Below, piece by piece: positions 8,037 through 16,414 of a stretch of 64,000 nucleotides of DNA. The stretch is from Hydrogenophaga sp. IBVHS1. GTDB lineage: Bacteria > Pseudomonadota > Gammaproteobacteria > Burkholderiales > Burkholderiaceae_C. The DNA lies in contig NZ_NFUU01000003.1 in NCBI RefSeq assembly GCF_002127265.1, positions 567,055 through 631,054 on the forward strand. The letters are read 5' to 3'. The first letter of the stretch is position 1, and each line of letters opens with the position of its first letter. The notes below the pieces were generated by a model, which saw only the letters and a program-made list of their open reading frames with translations, ran no database searches and was not told the origin of the DNA. A program made the translations under genes and the position numbers.

Positions 8037-8915
8037 TCACAAGCGCTGTCCCATCACATCCCTGTACCGCCGACTGCACGGCACGATCGCTCCATCGCGC
8101 AGGTGCAGCCGCGCATCCCCGCTGTCCAGCGGTTCGATCTCGGCGACGTGATCCAGGTTTACCGCGTGGCTGCGGTGCACGCGCACGAAACGCTCGGGGT
8201 CGAGCTGTTGCAGGAATTCGGTGAGGGTGGCGCGCAGCAGGTAGTCGTGGCCGTTCACGTGGAGCCCCACGTAGTTGCCCTGAGCCTGCACCCACGCTAT
8301 GTCTGAAGCCGCCACCAGAAATTCGCGTCGGAGTTTGCGCACGAGGAAGCGGGTGGGGCGGGCCTCTGGCTGCGGTTCGGCTTCGGCGCCGGGCGGGGGC
8401 TCGGGGGCGTCCAGCACACGGGCCTCGCCGGTGAGCCGCAGCATGAGGAAGCGGTAGCTCAGGATCGCGGCCAGGATCATGGTGTAGCTGCGCACGTCTT
8501 TCAGGTATTCGTAGGCGAGCTGCACCGACCACGGACCGAAGTCGTAGCGCTCGCCCATCAGCGCATAGCCGGCCCGGCGCAGCCACCACATGCCGCCCAC
8601 GTGCAGCGCGCAAAACGCGAAGCTGGCCAGCAGGTGCAGCGGCAGCGCCCTGCGCAGCGTGTCCCAACGAACCGGAAAGCGCCGCTCGAACCACACGATG
8701 GCCGGGATCAGCGCGCCGATGACGAGCGCGCTGGTGGTTTCCCAAAGCACCGGTTCCCAAAGTTGAGGCTGCCTGGCCGCCACGCGGTCCAAGTCCATCC
8801 AGGTCACCACGCTGTTGAAGGCGGCCTGCATGGCAAGCACCACCACCCAGAACCCGACCTCGACCGGGCGCCGAACCGCGAGGTAGCGAGTGAACCAGTT
8901 GGATGCAGGGGCCAT
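8037..8915 (-). CDS. Membrane-anchored LytTR-domain transcription regulator
   Basis: The 292-residue protein has about four hydrophobic helices in residues 20-160. A Pro/Glu-rich linker (PEPPPGAEAEPQPEARP) and a C-terminal LytTR DNA-binding domain follow (about 190-290: FLVRKLRREFLVAASDIAWV, NYVGLHVNGHDYLLRATL, RFVRVHRSHAVNLDHV). It lacks a receiver domain, so control would come through the membrane part. The ATG at 8915 is chosen because upstream codons lack hydrophobic or family character. It is divergent from an acyltransferase gene, an arrangement common for this class, and convergent with lrgB. LytTR proteins classically control lrgAB, but orientation leaves the target open. Confidence 0.85.
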   Translation of the reverse strand: MAPASNWFTRYLAVRRPVEVGFWVVVLAMQAAFNSVVTWMDLDRVAARQPQLWEPVLWETTSALVIGALIPAIVWFERRFPVRWDTLRRALPLHLLASFAFCALHVGGMWWLRRAGYALMGERYDFGPWSVQLAYEYLKDVRSYTMILAAILSYRFLMLRLTGEARVLDAPEPPPGAEAEPQPEARPTRFLVRKLRREFLVAASDIAWVQAQGNYVGLHVNGHDYLLRATLTEFLQQLDPERFVRVHRSHAVNLDHVAEIEPLDSGDARLHLRDGAIVPCSRRYRDVMGQRL

Positions 8916-9055
8916 GGCCGCGAGTCTAGAACCTGTGCCCCGGCCCGCGTGTCCGCCATTCGTCACAGCCGGCCCGCGAACCGTCCCAAAACGTCTCCTG
9001 CTGCCACCGTTGGCCCCAAAAATCGGCGCATTCGAGCTTGCTGGAGAGCCCATTC

Positions 9056-10249
9056 ATGAACCGCCGACACGACATCGACGCGCTGCGCGCCCTGGCATTT
9101 GCCATGGTGATCCTGTACCACGTGGGCATGTACTACGTGGCCGACTGGCACTGGCACATCAAGAGCCCGCACGCGGCCGAGTGGCTGCAGTGGCCCATGC
9201 GCGCCCTGAACCTCTGGCGCATGGACCTGGTGTTTCTGATCTCGGGCATCGCTTTCGGTTTTTTGCGGCGCGGCCTCTCGCCGGTGCGACTGATCGGTGC
9301 GCGCAGTGTGCGCCTGCTCCTGCCGCTGGCCTTCGGCATGGCGGTGGTGGTGCCCTACCAGCCCTATGTGCAGATGCTGGCGCAGGGATTGATCGAGCCG
9401 GGGTTTGGTGCGTTCCTGGCGCGCTACTACACGGGCGGGCCGTGGCCGAAGGGCGCCTTCGATGGGTCGGACTTCGGCGTCACCTGGAACCACCTCTGGT
9501 ACCTGCCGTACCTGTGGCTCTACACGGTGGTGCTCGCACTGCTCACGCCGGTGCTGGAATCGGCGCCGGGCCAGCGGCTGCGGCTGGCGTTCACGCGGCT
9601 TCGGGGTGCCGCCTTGCTGGTGCTGCCGGTGCTGCCGCTGGCCCTTTATTCGCTCACGCTGTGGCCACGCTTCCCACCCACCCACGACCTGATCCACGAC
9701 GCCTGGCTGCACGCGGTGTACTTCACGCTGTTCCTCTACGGCCACTGGCTCGGGGTGGACGCTGGCTTGTGGGCGGCGCTGCGCCGCCTGCGCTGGATCG
9801 CGCTGGTCCTGGCGGTGGGTGTGTTTGCCCTGCATGTGGGGTTGCGCATCACACTGGCCGGCACCGACCCCGCGTGGCGCCAGGTGGCGCGGCTGGTGGC
9901 CGATGCCTATCTGTGGACCAGCCTGGTGGCGGTGCTGGGCTGGGCCCACCACACGCTCAACCGGCCCTGGCCGTGGCTGGCCTGGGCCAACGAATCGGTT
10001 TACCCCTGGTATGTGCTGCACCAGACCCTGATCATTTTTCTGGCGGTGCAGCTGGCGCCCCTCGCACTCGGGCCCTGGGTGGAGCCGGTGGTGCTGCTGC
10101 TGGGCACAGCGCTGGGCTGCTGGCTCATCACCGCCGGGCTGGTGCGCCGGGTGGCCTGGCTGCGCCCCCTCTTCGGTCTCAGGCCGCGAGCGCAGCTTCC
10201 ACATCCGCACCCAGCTTCTCCGGCGCGTCCTGCGGGGCGTAGCGTTTGA
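9056..10249 (+). CDS. Acyltransferase family 3 membrane protein
   Basis: The product is 397 residues with about ten membrane helices. The N-terminus RHDIDALRALAFAMVILYHVG contains the conserved Arg and His of Acyltransferase_3 (OafA/OpgC-like) enzymes, which move acyl groups onto periplasmic or surface glycans. The SGIAFGFL segment after helix 2 also fits. The ATG at 9056 with GAGAG upstream is preferred over a TTG at 9038. The polar C-terminal tail (RPRAQLPHPHPASPARPAGRSV) runs 71 nt into the convergent glutathione peroxidase gene. The acceptor is unknown. Confidence 0.83.
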   Translation: MNRRHDIDALRALAFAMVILYHVGMYYVADWHWHIKSPHAAEWLQWPMRALNLWRMDLVFLISGIAFGFLRRGLSPVRLIGARSVRLLLPLAFGMAVVVPYQPYVQMLAQGLIEPGFGAFLARYYTGGPWPKGAFDGSDFGVTWNHLWYLPYLWLYTVVLALLTPVLESAPGQRLRLAFTRLRGAALLVLPVLPLALYSLTLWPRFPPTHDLIHDAWLHAVYFTLFLYGHWLGVDAGLWAALRRLRWIALVLAVGVFALHVGLRITLAGTDPAWRQVARLVADAYLWTSLVAVLGWAHHTLNRPWPWLAWANESVYPWYVLHQTLIIFLAVQLAPLALGPWVEPVVLLLGTALGCWLITAGLVRRVAWLRPLFGLRPRAQLPHPHPASPARPAGRSV

Positions 10250-10664
10250 TCACCCTGCCGTCCTTGCCCACCAGGAATTTCGTGAAGTTCCATTTGATGG
10301 CCTTGCTGCCCAGCAGGCCCGGTGCCTCGGCGGTGAGCCACTGGTAGAGCGGGTGGGCAGCGTCGCCATTCACGTCGACCTTGCTCATCATGGGAAAGCT
10401 CACGCCGTAGTTGAGCTGGCAGAAACTTGAAATCTCATCGTTGCTGCCCGGGTCCTGGCTGCCAAACTGGTTGCACGGAAACCCCAGCACCACCAGGCCC
10501 CGGCTGCCATAGGTCTGGTGCAGCTTTTCCAGCCCACCGAACTGGGGTGTGAAGCCGCAGGCGCTGGCGGTGTTCACGATCAGCAGGGGTTTGCCGCGGA
10601 ACTGCGCAAGCGACACGGTCTTGCCGTCGATGGACTGGGCTTCGAAGTCGTAGATGCTGCTCAT
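10179..10664 (-). CDS. Glutathione peroxidase family protein
   Basis: The 161-residue product is typical of bacterial GPx/BtuE. The catalytic set is present: peroxidatic cysteine in VNTASACGFTPQF (C36), glutamine in GFPCNQFGSQDPG, and KWNFTKFLV near 124-132. It reduces hydrogen or lipid peroxides, usually with thioredoxin in bacteria lacking selenocysteine. It is a single gene. Its last 71 nt overlap the 3' end of the acyltransferase gene on the other strand, which may allow antisense interference. Confidence 0.95.
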   Translation of the reverse strand: MSSIYDFEAQSIDGKTVSLAQFRGKPLLIVNTASACGFTPQFGGLEKLHQTYGSRGLVVLGFPCNQFGSQDPGSNDEISSFCQLNYGVSFPMMSKVDVNGDAAHPLYQWLTAEAPGLLGSKAIKWNFTKFLVGKDGRVIKRYAPQDAPEKLGADVEAALAA

Positions 10665-10830
10665 GGCGGGCTCCTTGGGGTGGCGGGGGCGGTGCTGGAT
10701 TGTGGCGCGGGCGCTGAATTGACGACGAAAGTGTCACAGTCCCCGCGCTCGGGTATGGCGCAAGGCTGGCAATTCCCGGTTCTTCGCGGGCATACTGCCT
10801 CGAAACATTTAAAAACAAACGAGGCAGGTG

Positions 10831-11874
10831 ATGGTGGCATACACAGTCGCGCTGGTGGGCTTCTCACAGGCGGAGTCGTCCACGTTCGAGTCCTTCCTGC
10901 GCCTCGCGGCCCGCCGGCCTCCCGGCTACCGCGTGCAGGACGAGGTGATGGACGCGCAGATTCTGGTGGTCAACGCCGACAACGCACAGGCATTGCACCT
11001 GGTGCGTTACGCCGACCTGCCCGGCAAGGTGCTGCTGGTCGGCAACACCGATGGCGGCACCGGCTGGCCCTTGCAGCGCAAGCCTGTGCGGCTGGTGAGT
11101 GTGCTGACCGCGCTCGATGGCATCGTCGGTGTAACCAGTGCGGCGGCACCGGCAAAAAAGCGCTCGGGCAACTCGGGTTTTCAGGCCGCCGAGCCTTACC
11201 AGGCTTCTCAGCTCCAAGGGCTGGACGCCAGCATGCGCCGGGCGAGCAGCCGCCGGGGTGCCGACACCGAATTTCCCCCCACCCGCCCCATGCTGCGCGA
11301 GGCGCGCCCCGCGCCGGCCGCCGGGCGCACCGGCGTCATGCGCATGACCGATTTCGGCGGACTTGACGACCTGCCTTCGCCACCCGCTCCCGCCGCGCGG
11401 TCCACCCGCTCACCCCGTTCACGCCTGAGCCCCGACAAGGGCGCCGCCGCCCCCATGGCCGAGTTGCCACGCGGTGACATGCTGCTGGTGGCCGAGAGCC
11501 TGGTGGAAGGCCGCATCCTGCTCAAGCGATTCAAGAAATACAACCTGTCGGTGGACTGGTCACGCGAGGCGCCGCAAGCGCTGGTGATGCTCAAGGCGCA
11601 TCACTACCGCCTGGTGGTGATCGACCGGTTGAAAGGCGAGCCCGACGCCTACCAGATCTGCCGTTCGGCCAAGCAGGCGAAAGGCCCCAAGGGCGCGCCG
11701 GTGGTGATCATGTTTGCGCCGACCGCCGGCAGCATGGACCGCATGAAAGCCGGCCTGGCCGGCAGCGACGCCTACATGTCGCGCTCGATCTCGGAAGCCG
11801 AGCTGTACAAGGTGCTGGCGCAGCACCGCTTGGTCAGCCTGGATGGATTCGCCCCAACCAACGTGGGCTTCTGA
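10831..11874 (+). CDS. Receiver-like signalling protein with two CheY-type halves
   Basis: The 347-residue product has an N-terminal alpha/beta domain (about 1-105: YTVALVGFSQAESSTFESFL, then LPGKVLLVGNTDGG), a long low-complexity Pro/Arg/Ala linker (about 110-215) and a C-terminal CheY-like domain. The C-terminal domain has an Asp in LVVIDRLKGEPD at the beta-3 position, while the usual KP motif after beta-5 is replaced by SRS. No output domain is visible. It is probably a degenerate response regulator used as a protein-interaction module. The ATG at 10831 sits right behind a GTG at 10828; GAGG upstream serves either. Confidence 0.7.
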   Translation: MVAYTVALVGFSQAESSTFESFLRLAARRPPGYRVQDEVMDAQILVVNADNAQALHLVRYADLPGKVLLVGNTDGGTGWPLQRKPVRLVSVLTALDGIVGVTSAAAPAKKRSGNSGFQAAEPYQASQLQGLDASMRRASSRRGADTEFPPTRPMLREARPAPAAGRTGVMRMTDFGGLDDLPSPPAPAARSTRSPRSRLSPDKGAAAPMAELPRGDMLLVAESLVEGRILLKRFKKYNLSVDWSREAPQALVMLKAHHYRLVVIDRLKGEPDAYQICRSAKQAKGPKGAPVVIMFAPTAGSMDRMKAGLAGSDAYMSRSISEAELYKVLAQHRLVSLDGFAPTNVGF

Positions 11875-11880
11875 ACGGCT

Positions 11881-13164
11881 TCAGCCGTGCAGGTCGTCCC
11901 TGCGCGCGATTTCCAGCAGGCGTTCGAGCTCGTGCGGATGGTGCTTCTGGTTGTAGCGGTGCCACAGCGCAATCAGGGCCATGAAACCGGCCACCAGCAC
12001 GCCGAACGCGGTGATGGCGGCAAACGCCGACCAGCCCATGCCGGTGGAGAAACTGTAGAGCGCGCCCAGGCAGAGGATGCAGGCCTGCTCGTTGAAGTTC
12101 TGCACCGCAATCGATCGGCCCGCGCCCATCAGGTTGTGGCCGCGGTGCTGCAGCAGCGCGTTCATCGGCACCACCAGGAAACCGCCCAGGCCGCCCAGCA
12201 GCACCAGGAACGGTGCGGCCACCCACACGTTGTCGATGAAGTTCATCAGAATCACCAGCGCCCCCATGCCGATGCCCAGCGGCATCACGCGCGTGGCCTG
12301 GTCCAGCCGCATGCGCATCGAGGCCACCACCGCGCCCACCGCCGTGCCCAGCGCCACCACACCCACCAGCGATGAAGCCTGTGTGGTGGTGTAGCCCAGC
12401 GCGGCACCCGCCCACGCCAGCACGATGTAGCGCAGGTTGCCCGAAACGCCCCAGAACAAGGTGGTGGTGGCGAGCGAGATCTGGCCCAGGCGATCGCGCC
12501 ACAGGCGGTTGTTGCAGCGCCAGAAATCCGGCAGCAGCGCGAGCGGGTTGTCGGGCATGGGGCGCGGCGTCACGCCCGTGAGCGGAATGCGGGTGTTGAA
12601 CCAGGCGGCCAGCGCATACACCAGCATCAGCATGGCCACGGCGGCTTCGGCCGGGCGGTTGATGCCGGTGGTGACGCCAGGCAGGTCGATGGACAGCAGC
12701 CAGCCCGAGAGCAGCGGGCCCACGAGCTGCCCGCCGAGCAGCACGCCCAGAATGATGGAAGCGATGGTGAGCCCCTCGATCCAGCCGTTGGCCTTGACCA
12801 GCTGAGACGGTGGCAACAGCTCGGTGAGGATGCCGTACTTGGCCGGCGAATACGCCGCCGCGCCCAGTCCGACCATGGTGTAGGCCAGCAGCGGGTGAAT
12901 GCCGACCAGCATCATCAGGCAGCCCACCAGCTTGATGGCGTTGCTGATGAACATGACCTGGCCTTTGGGCTTGGCGTCGGCGAACGCCCCCACAAAGGGC
13001 GCCAGCACCACATAGAACAGCGCAAACAAGGGCACCAGGGCGGCGCTCTGCCACTCAGGGGCACCGCGCGTGCGAAGCAATTCGATGGCCGCCACGAACA
13101 GCGCGTTGTCCGCCAGCGAACTGAAGAACTGCGCCGTCATGATGGTGTAGAAGCCGCGCTTCAT
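11881..13164 (-). CDS. lplT: Lysophospholipid transporter LplT
   Basis: The 427-residue MFS protein has about twelve membrane helices and begins MKRGFYTIMTAQFFSSLADNAL, the characteristic LplT start. LplT flips lysophosphatidylethanolamine to the inner leaflet for re-acylation. The start at 13164 is picked because the 49 codons before it in frame are not conserved-looking. It is divergent from alr, an arrangement common in betaproteobacteria, with 189 bp between. It converges with the receiver-like gene 6 bp away without a visible terminator. Confidence 0.92.
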   Translation of the reverse strand: MKRGFYTIMTAQFFSSLADNALFVAAIELLRTRGAPEWQSAALVPLFALFYVVLAPFVGAFADAKPKGQVMFISNAIKLVGCLMMLVGIHPLLAYTMVGLGAAAYSPAKYGILTELLPPSQLVKANGWIEGLTIASIILGVLLGGQLVGPLLSGWLLSIDLPGVTTGINRPAEAAVAMLMLVYALAAWFNTRIPLTGVTPRPMPDNPLALLPDFWRCNNRLWRDRLGQISLATTTLFWGVSGNLRYIVLAWAGAALGYTTTQASSLVGVVALGTAVGAVVASMRMRLDQATRVMPLGIGMGALVILMNFIDNVWVAAPFLVLLGGLGGFLVVPMNALLQHRGHNLMGAGRSIAVQNFNEQACILCLGALYSFSTGMGWSAFAAITAFGVLVAGFMALIALWHRYNQKHHPHELERLLEIARRDDLHG

Positions 13165-13353
13165 GGCGATGATTTTGTGCGCCAGGGCGCCCTCGCACAG
13201 GCTGGCTGAGCGGGCTGCGCCGGCGGTTTTGTGCGACAGTTGACGGGTGTCTCCAAGGGATGCGGGGTTATAGCACGCTGCCCTGAAAACACCGGCCTTC
13301 CCGAGTGACACGGCCGCCTATCTCCCGCTCTGCACCGCGACATTCCGCACGCC

Positions 13354-14469
13354 ATGCCCCGTCCCATTCTTGCCACCGTTCACCCCGAGGCCCTGCGCCA
13401 CAACCTGCAACGCGCCCGACAGCTCGCCCCCGATGCCCGGGTCTGGGCTGTGGTGAAGGCCAATGCTTACGGCCACGGCATCGAACGCTGTTTCGACGCC
13501 TTGCGCAGCGCCGACGGCTTTGCCCTCCTTGATCTCATGGAAGCCGAACGCGTGCGCGCACTCGGCTGGCGCGGCCCCATCCTGTTGCTCGAAGGCGTGT
13601 TCGAACCGCGCGACCTCGAACTCTGCTCGCGGCTGAACCTGTGGCACACGGTGCACTGCACCGAACAGATCGACTGGCTCGCCGCCCACAAGACCCAGGC
13701 GCCGCACCGCGTGTTCCTCAAGCTCAACAGCGGCATGAACCGCCTGGGCTTCACGCCCGACGCGTTCCGCAGCGCGTGGGCGCGGCTCAATGTGCTGCAC
13801 CAGGTGGAGGAAATTTCCTTCATGACCCACTTCAGCGACGCCGATGGTCCGCGCGGCATCGCCCACCAGCTCGCGATTTTTGAAACCGTCACCGCCGACC
13901 TGCCCGGGGAGCGCACCTTGAGCAACAGCGCTGCCATCCTGCGCCACGCCAGTGCGCGCGTGGGCGCGGTGGCGCTGGCTGCGGACTGGGTGCGCGAAGG
14001 CATTGCGCTTTACGGCAGCGCGCCCGACTTCCCCCAGCACAGCGCGGCCGAATGGGACCTGCAACCCGCCATGACGCTCTCCAGCCGGATCATCGGCACG
14101 CAGACGCTGCAAGCCGGCGACACCGTGGGCTACGGATCGGCCTTCACGGCTGAAGGACCCTTGCGCATTGGCGTGGTGGCTTGCGGCTACGCCGATGGGT
14201 ATCCCCGCCACGCCACACTGGGCACGCCGGTGCTGGTGGGGGGCGTGAGAACCCGCCTGATCGGCCGCGTGAGCATGGACATGCTCACCGTCGATCTAAC
14301 GCCTCTGGATGCCGCAGGCGTGGCGTGTGGGGTCGGCACGGAGGTCGTGCTCTGGGGCCGCGCTGCCTCGGGCGAATTGCTGCCGGTTGACGAAGTGGCC
14401 GCGTCTGCCGGCACCATCGGCTACGAGCTGATGTGCGCGGTGGCCGCGCGCGTGCCGTTTTCTGCCTGA
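13354..14469 (+). CDS. alr: Alanine racemase
   Basis: The 371-residue PLP enzyme interconverts L- and D-alanine for peptidoglycan. The PLP lysine is K35 in [13 protein letters not shown]. The opposite catalytic tyrosine is Y260 in [21 protein letters not shown] (123-133) and GRVSMDML near the C-terminus are also family features. Length is normal. It stands alone and is divergent from lplT. Confidence 0.97.
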   Translation: MPRPILATVHPEALRHNLQRARQLAPDARVWAVVKANAYGHGIERCFDALRSADGFALLDLMEAERVRALGWRGPILLLEGVFEPRDLELCSRLNLWHTVHCTEQIDWLAAHKTQAPHRVFLKLNSGMNRLGFTPDAFRSAWARLNVLHQVEEISFMTHFSDADGPRGIAHQLAIFETVTADLPGERTLSNSAAILRHASARVGAVALAADWVREGIALYGSAPDFPQHSAAEWDLQPAMTLSSRIIGTQTLQAGDTVGYGSAFTAEGPLRIGVVACGYADGYPRHATLGTPVLVGGVRTRLIGRVSMDMLTVDLTPLDAAGVACGVGTEVVLWGRAASGELLPVDEVAASAGTIGYELMCAVAARVPFSA

Positions 14470-14482
14470 ACCTGGCAGCCGG

Positions 14483-16024
14483 TCAGCGCCGCCCCGGCGA
14501 ACACGCCGCGAAGCCATAGCGCTCGCAGAACGGGTTGCCCAGCAGCGGCAGCCACGTCGGAATGTCGTGGAACTCGCGGGCCACTTCCGCCAGCACTGTG
14601 TCGCGGTAGGGCTGGAACCTGAATCTCGCACCGTCCACGGCGAAAAACGCCACGCCATCGATCTCGAAGCGGCGCTTGCTCACGCGCTCGAAGTAGGGGG
14701 CGAACGCCGCGAGGTCGGGGTCGTCGTAGGCAAAGATGCGCAGCGGCTTGCCTTCGTAGGTTCGGAAGTCGACGATCTGGTCGTCCTGCCGCGCGTGGTG
14801 GCGGCCCACGCCAAACACGGGGACGTAAGCGCCGTGGTGGTAGGCCAGCATGCCGGCCGGGTTGTAGGTGCGCGCCATCAGGGTGGCGCCTGGCGGCAGG
14901 TCGCGCCGAAGTTCGGCCACCACCTGTGCCGTCTTGCGCAGGAACACCGCACGATCGTGGATCTTGAAGGGTTGCCACCAGGTCAGTGGCGCCCAGGCAA
15001 TGGCGGCCACCACCAGCAGGTGCGGCACCGAGAGCGCCACCGTCCAGCCCATGGCGTTTCGCAAGGGCCGCGCGTCCATGCGCAGGCCCACCCACAGCAC
15101 GAACAGCGGCACGAAGCCCAGCACCCAGTGCAGGCCGATGCTGCGGCGCGTGCTCAGCAGCAGGAACACCAGCAGCGGAAAAAGCCACAGCACGGCCAGC
15201 GTGCGCGCGGTGACCGGTGAAACCCCGCTGGCAACCCGCGTGGCCGCGCCGCGCCACAGCAACCAGGGCGTGAGCAGGTAGAGCGCCATGCCGACATACA
15301 CGCCGAAGGACGCCAGCGACCAGTGCGAGCCCTCGTTGCGGTTGAACACGTTGAACATCACATTGGTCCAGCCGTGCGTGGCGTTGAAGGCCACGTTCAG
15401 CGCGATGGCGGGCAGGGCGAAGGCGAAGATGAGAAACGGCACCCACCAGCGCTCGCGCCGCCAGCCGAAGCAATGGGCTGCGTAGGCAAAGCCCAGCAGA
15501 GCTGCGAAGTACTTGGAAAGAAAGGCCAGGCCGAGGAACAAACCCGCCAGCACATACCAGCCCGAGCCACGCTCGCTGGCATCGGCGCGCAGGTAGGCCC
15601 AGGCGGAAAGCGCCATGAAGAACACCAGCGGCGTGTCGGTGGTCACCAGCACGAACAGCCACGACCACGGCATCACGAGGTACACCGCGCCTGCGAGCCA
15701 GGCGCTGGCCTCGCGCTCCTCGGGCAGGAAACGGCGCAGCAGGTCCACGATGCCCAGCGCAATCGCGCTGGTGACCAGCAGCGTGAAGCCGCGCAGCGCC
15801 AGCGGGTGTTCGCTGATCTGGCGCAACACCGCCAGCAGCCAGCCCACCATGGGCGGGTGATCGGAATATCCCCAGGCCGGGAACACGCCCCACTGGTAGA
15901 AAAAGGTCTCGTCGCCGGTCATGGGGAACCCGGCCGCCAGCACGATCTTGAGCAGCAACGTGACGGCGAAGGTGCCCCAGAAGACCTGGCGCGAGGCGTG
16001 GGCGGAGAACTCGGAGGCGTGCAT
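14483..16024 (-). CDS. ArnT-like family 39 glycosyltransferase
   Basis: The 513-residue protein has about twelve hydrophobic segments and a soluble C-terminal part. GFPMTGDETFFYQWG, with the acidic pair D38-E39 after helix 1, and YSDHPPMVGWLL match GT39/ArnT enzymes that use polyprenyl-phosphate sugars as donors on the periplasmic face. The start at 16024 lies 4 bp after the small carrier gene's stop, so the two are co-transcribed. The 40-codon upstream extension only reads the neighbouring gene in another frame. Together with the UbiA fusion it suggests transfer of a lipid-linked sugar to an envelope acceptor; lipid A is only one possibility. Confidence 0.82.
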   Translation of the reverse strand: MHASEFSAHASRQVFWGTFAVTLLLKIVLAAGFPMTGDETFFYQWGVFPAWGYSDHPPMVGWLLAVLRQISEHPLALRGFTLLVTSAIALGIVDLLRRFLPEEREASAWLAGAVYLVMPWSWLFVLVTTDTPLVFFMALSAWAYLRADASERGSGWYVLAGLFLGLAFLSKYFAALLGFAYAAHCFGWRRERWWVPFLIFAFALPAIALNVAFNATHGWTNVMFNVFNRNEGSHWSLASFGVYVGMALYLLTPWLLWRGAATRVASGVSPVTARTLAVLWLFPLLVFLLLSTRRSIGLHWVLGFVPLFVLWVGLRMDARPLRNAMGWTVALSVPHLLVVAAIAWAPLTWWQPFKIHDRAVFLRKTAQVVAELRRDLPPGATLMARTYNPAGMLAYHHGAYVPVFGVGRHHARQDDQIVDFRTYEGKPLRIFAYDDPDLAAFAPYFERVSKRRFEIDGVAFFAVDGARFRFQPYRDTVLAEVAREFHDIPTWLPLLGNPFCERYGFAACSPGRR

Positions 16025-16028
16025 GGCC

Positions 16029-16388
16029 TCAGGCGTCCAGCGCGAGCAGCGAAACCCCGACCACGATGAGGGTGCACCCCGCCACGCGCAGCCACGAGAA
16101 CGGCTCGCCCAGCCAGAGCACGCCCAGCGCCAGCGTGAGCACAAAGCCCAGGCTCACCAGCGGGTAGGCCACGCTCACGTGCAGGCGCGAGAGCACCCAG
16201 AGCCACAGCACGGCACTGAGTCCGTACAGCACCAGACCCAGCCAGACCATCGGGCTGGTGAGTGCGTGCAAGTAGGTGGCGCCCACGTCGGCGCCCGCCG
16301 GCGCGCCCATGCCGCGCTTCATGGCGATCTGGGCCGCCGAAGAGAGCAGCACGCAGAACAAGGCCAATGCCAGGGCGATGGACTTCAT
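16029..16388 (-). CDS. Small EamA/SMR-type carrier, ArnE-like
   Basis: The 119-residue product has four membrane helices and the SMR/EamA pattern (SSAAQIAMKRGM near the N-terminus, then VSVAYPLVSLGFVLTLALGVLWLGEP). Proteins of this size in glycolipid clusters act as flippase subunits for polyprenyl-phosphate sugars (ArnE/ArnF type). It lies between the UbiA fusion gene and the GT39 gene, which makes transbilayer movement of their lipid-linked sugar the likely job. A generic drug/metabolite efflux role cannot be excluded. Confidence 0.8.
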   Translation of the reverse strand: MKSIALALALFCVLLSSAAQIAMKRGMGAPAGADVGATYLHALTSPMVWLGLVLYGLSAVLWLWVLSRLHVSVAYPLVSLGFVLTLALGVLWLGEPFSWLRVAGCTLIVVGVSLLALDA

Positions 16389-16414
16389 GTGGAGGATCTC
16401 TCGGTGGGACGGGT

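Noticed and set aside
8916..9055. Repeated ACCGT words upstream of the LytTR regulator as LytTR binding sites
   Set aside because: Spacing and sequence fit the known direct-repeat consensus too poorly to claim.
8963..10210. Long minus-strand frame opposite the acyltransferase gene
   Set aside because: Composition is Gln/His/Arg-rich with no domain, while the plus-strand frame has membrane helices and family motifs.
16025..16144. 40-codon N-terminal extension of the GT39 protein
   Set aside because: It reads the neighbouring small carrier gene in another frame and is Arg/Trp/Cys-rich; the ATG at 16024 fits the family.
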